This document shows, piece after piece, positions 1 to 5,332 of a stretch of 8,495 nt of DNA. Source of the stretch: an uncultured Oligoflexia bacterium. GTDB lineage: Bacteria; Bdellovibrionota; Bacteriovoracia; Bacteriovoracales; Bacteriovoracaceae. The DNA is taken from assembly GCA_950060715.1 (NCBI GenBank), contig CATLVA010000046.1, positions 1 to 8,495 of the forward strand, given 5' to 3'. The translations under genes and the position numbers were made by a program. The notes under the pieces were generated by a model. It worked only from the letters and a program-made list of their open reading frames with translations, was not told the DNA's origin and ran no database searches. Position 1 is the first letter of the stretch. Every line of letters starts with the position of its first letter.

Positions 1-549
1 ATCTGATGCCTGTAAGACATGGGGCGTACTTTTGTATTCATTCAAATAAATTTCCAAAGTATCTCCATCCTCTAAATACAAATTTTTAGACCCTGTAGTA
101 ATTGTTGAAGTTGCAGCATCGATTCCAACTCCAGCGCCTCCGTTGATTTTGTACTCCCCATAACTTCCAACTGAAGTATCAAAAAGGTACTTGAAGTAAA
201 TAGTATAAAATCCCCCCTCACCAGCAGGCACTGTAAATACACCAGTGGCAGGGTTATATGCACCTGGTGCATCATCTCTCACAACCTGATCAAGAATGAA
301 GTTTGTTTGAGAGCTCATTGGCATGTTTTGATTGGCACTCAATTTTGCAACCACACCATAACTAGTTTCATTAATCTTATCTGTAATCTGCTGAAAATTC
401 TGATTAACCTCAGCTGCAACGATTGGAGTTCCTGGAGAAAAGATATTCATGGTAAGGGCCGCATAAGCAATCATACCTGACAAAAGAGCTCCCAAAGTTG
501 CCCCCCATACCCAACTCACTTTAGAAAAAAATCCTTTTTTGAAACTCAT
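1..549 (-). CDS. Exported C1q-like domain protein, N-terminal part (runs off left edge)
   Basis: Partial gene: the reading frame starts at the ATG read from 549-547 and stays open through 183 codons to the edge, so the C-terminus is missing. A strong Shine-Dalgarno GGAGGAG (complement of 555-561) lies 5 nt before the ATG and fixes the start. Residues 1-11 are lysine-rich, and residues about 12-32 form a hydrophobic segment (signal peptide or signal anchor), so export is expected. Residues 38-52 contain GTPIVAAEVNQNF, a segment recalled from bacterial surface and tail-fibre-like proteins ahead of a trimerising region. From about residue 84 the sequence fits a C1q/TNF-like jelly roll: F84, AYNPATGVFTVPAGEGGFY (98-115), KNLYLEDGDTLEIYL (155-169). 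Such domains usually form trimers and bind surface ligands. It is divergent from the acyltransferase operon, so a functional link is possible but unproven. The specific function is unknown. Confidence 0.8.
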   Translation of the reverse strand, partial: MSFKKGFFSKVSWVWGATLGALLSGMIAYAALTMNIFSPGTPIVAAEVNQNFQQITDKINETSYGVVAKLSANQNMPMSSQTNFILDQVVRDDAPGAYNPATGVFTVPAGEGGFYTIYFKYLFDTSVGSYGEYKINGGAGVGIDAATSTITTGSKNLYLEDGDTLEIYLNEYKSTPHVLQASD

Positions 550-567
550 AAAATCTCCTCCGATCAT

Positions 568-573
568 ATTATA
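568..573 (-). promoter_or_regulatory. Possible -10 element for the C1q-like gene
   Basis: A perfect TATAAT is read on the minus strand. Usual spacing would put transcription start near 561, the first base of the GGAGGAG ribosome binding site, giving a leader of only about 12 nt. No good -35 hexamer is visible 16-18 bp upstream, so this assignment is tentative. Confidence 0.4.
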
Positions 574-591
574 CATTAAGTCGATTTCAGA

Positions 592-613
592 GCTATGAAT
601 ATTTGCCATGAAT
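592..613. repeat. Short direct repeat GCYATGAAT x2 in the divergent promoter region
   Basis: GCTATGAAT (592-600) and GCCATGAAT (605-613) match at 8 of 9 positions with a 13-bp period. The second copy overlaps the predicted -35 box of the acyltransferase operon (603-608). The first lies where the -35 region of the opposing gene should be. This could be a regulator site or coincidence. Confidence 0.25.
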
Positions 614-631
614 CGGCCAGAATAATATGAT
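603..631 (+). promoter_or_regulatory. Sigma70-type promoter of the acyltransferase operon, predicted leaderless
   Basis: TTGCCA (603-608, 5/6 match to TTGACA) and TATGAT (626-631, 5/6 match to TATAAT) are separated by exactly 17 bp. Standard spacing puts +1 at about 638, the A of the first ATG. No Shine-Dalgarno sequence precedes that ATG; it follows a run of seven T. Both observations point to a leaderless transcript. Confidence 0.55.
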
Positions 632-637
632 TTTTTT

Positions 638-1933
638 ATGCTTTTTCAGTCAGTTATATTTCTCTCATTTTTTAGCGTTCTGCTGCTCTTCTTAAGAGTT
701 GTTAAGAACTCTAAAATTCAAAAATCAGCTGTTTTACTTTTCTCACTCTACGCCTATTCACAATTTTCAATGCTCTTAGCTCTTACTATCTCAATGAGTG
801 CGTTAGCGTGCTTTATTCTTTCAAAGGGCGAGTTCAAAAAATGGAAATTAGCCATCAGTATTATTTTTCAAATTGGAATATTCACCTATTTTAAACTCAA
901 TTCAAATTTTACTGAAACCAATGCATTAGTAGTTTTCGGTGTAAGCTTTTTTACCATGCAAGCTATTGCCTACTCAGTAGACGTCTATAAAAAAAAATTA
1001 CCTCCTCAGACAATATTAAATGTGTTTTTATACCTCACTTATTACCCTCAGCTAGTGGCCGGACCGATTATCAGACCGAAGAATTTCTTTTCTCAAATTA
1101 CTTCACCCTTTATGGTTAACAGAAATACAATCGCTGAAGGCTTTTCTTACCTATCGATCGGGCTATTTTTGAAGCTAGTCATTTCTAATAATATAGCTCC
1201 CGCGGTTGTTAGCAGAATGAGTTTCGATGGAGAGTCCTACAATATTGTATTCTGGCTTATTAACTTCACTCAGTTCGCTATCTATATTTATGCCGACTTT
1301 GCTGGATACAGTTTAATGGCGATAGGCTTAGCAAAATCAATGGGAATTGATTTGCCTACAAATTTCAATTTCCCTTTCATCGCGAAATCATTTAGTGAAT
1401 ATTGGCAGAGATGGCATATAAGTTTAACTGAATTCTTCCGTGACTATATTTTCTTTCCAACTTGGATTAAGAAGCCAAATTATATAGTGGCCATTACGTT
1501 AACTTTTGTTGTTTCAGGTTTATGGCATGGTCTAGAGAGTATTTTTATTTTATGGGGAATCGTTCATGCCCTACTTTTGATTTTCGAGAGATACACTAAT
1601 GTAACTAAACTTCCTATCTTTTTACGACTACCCTTTACGCAATTCTTTGTAATCTTAACATTGGGTCTTTTTGGTTGTAACTCGACAGAACAATTTTACG
1701 AAATACTAACTAATCCAAATATATCTCAGTCCGTTTTAGCTTATTTCGGAAAATTCGAGCTCTTCTTTATTCCTATTTTCTTTGGAGCGCATTACATATT
1801 CTCAACATCTAGATTTAAAGACACAGTCAATTCAAACAAATTCAATTCAAAATACCTTCTCGTAACCAGTGCTTGGATTGCTATTTTATTTTTTAGAGGA
1901 GCTGGTAAGCAGTATGCCTATTTTAACTTTTAA
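638..1933 (+). CDS. MBOAT-family membrane O-acyltransferase (AlgI/DltB-like)
   Basis: An integral membrane protein of 431 aa with many hydrophobic segments, slightly short for the AlgI/DltB group. Family motifs appear in order: YYPQLVAGPIIRP around residues 137-149; DFAGYSLMAIGLA and the LPTNFNFPF block around 224-251; WQRWHISL with His260, followed by FRDYIFFP; and SGLWHG with His297, the invariant catalytic histidine of MBOATs, followed by the usual WGIVHA. All key residues are intact. Family members take an acyl group from a cytoplasmic carrier and pass it across the membrane to a polysaccharide, teichoic acid or similar acceptor. Here the likely donor is the ACP encoded three genes downstream. 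The start at 638 is the only in-frame choice, since a TAA lies at 623-625, and its N-terminus (MLFQS) is typical of the family. It is the first gene of a five-gene operon. The acyl group and acceptor are not determined. Confidence 0.93.
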   Translation: MLFQSVIFLSFFSVLLLFLRVVKNSKIQKSAVLLFSLYAYSQFSMLLALTISMSALACFILSKGEFKKWKLAISIIFQIGIFTYFKLNSNFTETNALVVFGVSFFTMQAIAYSVDVYKKKLPPQTILNVFLYLTYYPQLVAGPIIRPKNFFSQITSPFMVNRNTIAEGFSYLSIGLFLKLVISNNIAPAVVSRMSFDGESYNIVFWLINFTQFAIYIYADFAGYSLMAIGLAKSMGIDLPTNFNFPFIAKSFSEYWQRWHISLTEFFRDYIFFPTWIKKPNYIVAITLTFVVSGLWHGLESIFILWGIVHALLLIFERYTNVTKLPIFLRLPFTQFFVILTLGLFGCNSTEQFYEILTNPNISQSVLAYFGKFELFFIPIFFGAHYIFSTSRFKDTVNSNKFNSKYLLVTSAWIAILFFRGAGKQYAYFNF

Positions 1934-2768
1934 GGAACTCAAAACCTCTTTATTCCTGATCGGCTTAATCACCATAGTGGTAGTGTGCCTCCGTTTACAA
2001 TTTGATTTAAATTGGGAATCTTCTTTTATGGCAGAGCTAAGCTCTTTTCAAAAGATCTCACCACCAAATTCAGATATCTATATTTTAGGTGACTCTCGTT
2101 GCCTATTTGCTATCTCCCCTAATGAAATCGAACTTAAAACGGACAAAAAAGTTTTTAATCTATGTGTTCAACACCAAGCTTATACGCCTGAGTTTTTTAA
2201 ACAGATTTCAAACCTTCCTAAATCAACCCTAATTATCACCCTAACTCCCCTATCTTTATACAGCGGTCATCATTTTGGATTAGAGAATCTTAAAAAGAGA
2301 TCCTTCGAAGATCTGTTATCATTATTTTTTTCAAAAATTAATTTCAAAAACTGGTCAAAAACACTAACTAATAAACAGCTATTTGAGAAAGGTTGGATAG
2401 GTGGAGTAAAAACAGCAAACACAAATCCAATGAATCCTGTGAATGAATATGAACATGCTTTTAAAAACTCTGTCCCTATAGAGCATTCCATTATTATGGC
2501 TGAGTTCAAGAGGATTCAAGAAAACGGCCACCAAATTATCTTTATTCAAATGCCTAGTTCAAAAAACCTTCAAGCCGTAGAAGGGCCCCATTTAGAACAC
2601 GTTAAAGAATTAAATAAAAATCTTAAAGCACAAGGGTATAAATTTATCTCTTTAGATAAAGTCAAAGAAGGCCTTGAGTACTTCGATGGTGACCATCTGG
2701 ATCGCATGCAAGCAAAAAAATTATCTAAATTTTTAGGTGCTCAAATTAAAAAGGAACTATCAAAATGA
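1914..2768 (+). CDS. Membrane-anchored SGNH/DltD-like partner of the MBOAT acyltransferase
   Basis: A protein of 284 aa with one N-terminal hydrophobic anchor (about residues 13-27) and an extracytoplasmic domain. YILGDSR carries the candidate nucleophile Ser61 in a block I GDS motif. Near the C-terminus, FDGDHLD gives a D258-x-x-H261 pair, the usual acid/base block V of SGNH hydrolases. Blocks II and III are not clear. SGNH-like proteins of this type (DltD, AlgJ/AlgX, PatB) work with MBOAT proteins to place acyl groups on surface polymers. An ATG at 1869 would give 299 aa, but that start would overlap the MBOAT gene by 65 bp. The ATG at 1914 has a GAGGAG-like site (about 1896-1901) and places the charged residues right before the anchor, so it is preferred. 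The gene overlaps the upstream stop by 20 bp and ends in an ATGA overlap with the next gene. Confidence 0.75.
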   Translation: MPILTFKELKTSLFLIGLITIVVVCLRLQFDLNWESSFMAELSSFQKISPPNSDIYILGDSRCLFAISPNEIELKTDKKVFNLCVQHQAYTPEFFKQISNLPKSTLIITLTPLSLYSGHHFGLENLKKRSFEDLLSLFFSKINFKNWSKTLTNKQLFEKGWIGGVKTANTNPMNPVNEYEHAFKNSVPIEHSIIMAEFKRIQENGHQIIFIQMPSSKNLQAVEGPHLEHVKELNKNLKAQGYKFISLDKVKEGLEYFDGDHLDRMQAKKLSKFLGAQIKKELSK

Positions 2769-4060
2769 AATTCCTCACTTGGAAAGATGATATTGATGAA
2801 ATTTTTAAAGTTAAAGCTCAAACTAATGAAGACTCTATCTCTTTAGTTTTACACCATAATGAGAAATTGGGATACATTCCCGCTCTAATCGAAAAATTCT
2901 GCCTCCAAAGAGATTTTTCCGTAAACCTTACTACTAGAGAGGGTAAAAACACCGATTTTATTATCGGCCAGGAGGGTGAAAAGTCTATTGCGACTATACA
3001 TTTGCCTCCTCTAATTGAGTTTTTTGGAAGCCATAATGCCTACTCAAATGAATTACATAATCTTTCAGGGATAAAGTACTCATTCGATTTTCAAAAGTTT
3101 GTTGCATACAAAATAGCGACAAACATTTTGAGCTATTTCTCAAAAGGCTTTAAGCTCATCGCGATTGATGGAGATCAAACACTTTGGAATGGTATAATTG
3201 ATGAAGATAATGTTACCTATTCTAAAGAACTAGGTGCTGATCGAGGCTTCTTTAATTTTCAGAAGAAGCTAAAATCGATAAAAACAAATGGTGTTTTTCT
3301 GGTGCTACTTACAAAAAACTCAGAAAAAGATATTCATGCTCTTTTTCAAAACTTTGACTTTGAGCTCAAGCTTTCCGACTTCCAATTTGTAAAAGCTAAT
3401 TTCGAAGCCAAAGCACAAAACCTGTACGACTGCCTTCAAAGTTTAAATCTTTCTCCAAAAGATTCTCTATTTTTAGATGATTCAATATTTGAAATTGAAG
3501 ATATGAATTTACGATATCCTGACGTTTCCACTTCGCACCTTCCTAGATCCCCACATGAGTACGCAAGTTTACTTGATACAGTTGATTTGTTCTCTACTGT
3601 AAAAACGAAAGAAGATTTAAGCAGGACTACACTCTCCCCAATTAATATTGAGAACAAAATTGATAAGTCTGATATAGATGTACAAATAAAAGATACAGAC
3701 CTACGCGACAAACAACGATTTATTCAACTAGCAAACAAAACAAATCAATTTAATCTGAACGGCTATAAACTCAATGAAGATCATTTTGAAGAACTACTTT
3801 CAAAAGGCTACAAAATACTACAAGCATCAGTAAAATATCGTGATGAAGATTATGGAAGAACTGGGTATCTAGTATTTAGAGAAATTCCAAATGAGATTGA
3901 AGTTTCCCATTTCTTTGTCAGTTGCAGAGTTTTAAGTTTCGGAGTTGCTGAAGAGCTCTTTTTAAAGCTGCCAGCGGGAAAACTACTTCAGTTAAACTAC
4001 AAGAAGACGAACAGAAATCATTTAATGACCAACTTCTTGCTTGAAAGAGGCTTAATATGA
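2765..4060 (+). CDS. FkbH-like HAD protein, probable glyceryl-ACP forming enzyme
   Basis: A cytoplasmic protein of 431 aa. After a weakly conserved N-terminus (about 1-130) comes a HAD domain: motif I IDGDQTLWNG (Asp135 and Asp137), motif II LLTKN (Thr183, with Lys184), and the acidic loop LFLDDS (Asp238, Asp239). The C-terminal domain has FkbH hallmarks: NKTNQFNLNG (324-332), EDYGRTGY (361-368) and SCRVLSFGVAEE with Cys387. FkbH proteins take 1,3-bisphosphoglycerate, remove phosphate and load the glyceryl unit on an ACP; they are known from methoxymalonyl, tetronate and related pathways. The next gene encodes an ACP, which supports this role. Departures from consensus: Gln replaces the common Asn in DxDNT, and YRDEDYG replaces the usual FGDYG-type block, so the substrate may differ. 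AAGGA (2751-2755) is the ribosome site; the start shares ATGA with the upstream stop. Confidence 0.85.
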   Translation: MKFLTWKDDIDEIFKVKAQTNEDSISLVLHHNEKLGYIPALIEKFCLQRDFSVNLTTREGKNTDFIIGQEGEKSIATIHLPPLIEFFGSHNAYSNELHNLSGIKYSFDFQKFVAYKIATNILSYFSKGFKLIAIDGDQTLWNGIIDEDNVTYSKELGADRGFFNFQKKLKSIKTNGVFLVLLTKNSEKDIHALFQNFDFELKLSDFQFVKANFEAKAQNLYDCLQSLNLSPKDSLFLDDSIFEIEDMNLRYPDVSTSHLPRSPHEYASLLDTVDLFSTVKTKEDLSRTTLSPINIENKIDKSDIDVQIKDTDLRDKQRFIQLANKTNQFNLNGYKLNEDHFEELLSKGYKILQASVKYRDEDYGRTGYLVFREIPNEIEVSHFFVSCRVLSFGVAEELFLKLPAGKLLQLNYKKTNRNHLMTNFLLERGLI

Positions 4061-4266
4061 AAATAGAAGATATATTGACAAAAATTCTAGGCCATTCAAA
4101 TTTCAAATATGACTCCGAGGTAGCATCTATTGAAAACTGGACTTCACTTAATCATCTTAGAATCATTGTTGAAATAAACAAACAGTTTAACCTGAATCTA
4201 GATCCGTCTGATATTCATGGGAGTGATCATATTCAAGCAGTATTGGACTTAGCTAATGGAAATTAA
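4057..4266 (+). CDS. Small dedicated acyl carrier protein
   Basis: A protein of 69 aa with the helical carrier-protein pattern. NWTSLNHLRIIVEINKQF places Ser30 at the 4'-phosphopantetheine site at the start of helix II, followed by an acidic loop and the last helix. ACPs beside FkbH genes usually read WDSLxH here; this one has Thr29 in place of the Asp. That Asp is part of the DSL motif widely recognised by phosphopantetheinyl transferases, so a special transferase or slower modification is possible. The protein is slightly shorter than typical ACPs (75-80 aa). It would carry the three-carbon unit between the FkbH-like enzyme, the MaoC-SDR protein and the membrane acyltransferase. AAGAGG (4045-4050) is a good ribosome site; the start shares ATGA with the upstream stop. 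It overlaps the next gene by 11 bp. Confidence 0.85.
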   Translation: MKIEDILTKILGHSNFKYDSEVASIENWTSLNHLRIIVEINKQFNLNLDPSDIHGSDHIQAVLDLANGN

Positions 4267-5332
4267 GTTCTCACAAAATGAGATTAATAGTTTCTTGAAG
4301 CAGGGTGGAGACAGAAACCCTATACATCACAATCATGATTTTACTAAATTAACTCCGCTTGGGACTAATATAGCTCCAGGGCTATACCTGATCGAAAAAA
4401 TCCTATCAACTGTAAAAATTAACAGCTCCGACATTGTACAAATTAAAATAGATTTTTTATTTCCTATCATCGAATTGAGTTGGCGATATCAGATATCTAC
4501 TAGTTCAGCAGCAAACGAAACAAAAGTATCTTTAATGAAAGGAGAGAAAGTCTACCTAACTGCACAGGTTATTTTTGATAAGAAACCTCAACATGAAAAG
4601 ATAAACTTTTCCAAACTAAGTCACGCTTCGACCTCTTTCACGGAAATACCAACAGCTATTATGCACTTGACTCTCACTCGATCTGATTCCAATGAACTAG
4701 AAGTATTAAATAAATTAGGAGTGGATTACCTAGAAGCCTCCAAAAGTATTACAGATACCAGAGTTCAATTTCTTTTAAAAAAGATTCGCCCCTATCAAGA
4801 ACCACAACTCCATTCTACGAAACTTCGAGGACAAATAAAACCGACATTAGTCATAGGGGCTAGCAGAGGAATCGGATTTCACTTAGAACAAATACTATTA
4901 AAAAGCCAAATAAGGTCCGTGACTTTGGACTCCATCACTTTTCAAGTGGAGTCACCGACTTTAATAAAAGAAGAATTTGAAAATATCGTCTTTTGTCCTT
5001 TCCCAACCTACGAAGAGATAGACATATCCAATCTAAACACCTACGAACTAACTGAGATTGAAAATATGATTTCTCCTTATATTGAGTGCCTCAATTGGCT
5101 AAGAATTCAGTACCCCGACAAAAACTTGATTAATCTATCTAGTTCTTTTGTGGAGACTCATCCAAATTTATTGATGGCCTTCCTAAAATCTAAGTTGGAA
5201 AAAGCTTGCCCTGATATCAAGCATGTAAGGCTACCACCATATATGGGAAGAAGAAATCACGGACTAACTTCTAGGCTAAAAGAAGAATCCATTTTAAATG
5301 CACTAGAACTTATAATTGCTGAGCTAAAATAG
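4256..5332 (+). CDS. MaoC-type hydratase fused to a degenerate SDR domain
   Basis: A protein of 358 aa. The N-terminal part (about 1-120) is a MaoC-like hotdog domain. GGDRNPIHHN supplies Asp19 and His24, with the same spacing as the catalytic Asp/His pair of (R)-specific enoyl hydratases, and NIAPGLYL (38-45) follows as in the family. After a linker, a Rossmann start TLVIGASRGIG (about 197-207) and LINLSSSF (Ser295-297) identify a short-chain dehydrogenase/reductase. That domain is only about 160 aa against the usual 250, and the YxxxK motif reads F309-L-K-S-K313, so the catalytic Tyr is lost. The hydratase half looks able to act; the SDR half may only bind, act without the Tyr, or be decaying. 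The likely substrate is the acyl group on the operon's ACP. The start overlaps the ACP gene by 11 bp with only a weak ribosome site (TTGGA), suggesting translational coupling. Confidence 0.8.
   Translation: MEIKFSQNEINSFLKQGGDRNPIHHNHDFTKLTPLGTNIAPGLYLIEKILSTVKINSSDIVQIKIDFLFPIIELSWRYQISTSSAANETKVSLMKGEKVYLTAQVIFDKKPQHEKINFSKLSHASTSFTEIPTAIMHLTLTRSDSNELEVLNKLGVDYLEASKSITDTRVQFLLKKIRPYQEPQLHSTKLRGQIKPTLVIGASRGIGFHLEQILLKSQIRSVTLDSITFQVESPTLIKEEFENIVFCPFPTYEEIDISNLNTYELTEIENMISPYIECLNWLRIQYPDKNLINLSSSFVETHPNLLMAFLKSKLEKACPDIKHVRLPPYMGRRNHGLTSRLKEESILNALELIIAELK

Noticed and set aside
72..275. Minus-strand reading frame of 67 codons
   Set aside because: It lies in a different frame of the same strand inside the C1q-like gene, which has a strong ribosome site, a signal segment and domain motifs; the short frame has none.
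4928..4953. Inverted repeat GACTCCA / TGGAGTC inside the MaoC-SDR gene
   Set aside because: A 7-bp stem in the coding linker with no T run or regulatory context; expected by chance at this length.
638..5332. Reading the operon as an alginate, teichoic acid D-alanylation or polyketide cluster
   Set aside because: No alginate polymerase, DltA-type adenylation enzyme or ketosynthase is present; only the acyl-transfer logic is shared with those systems.
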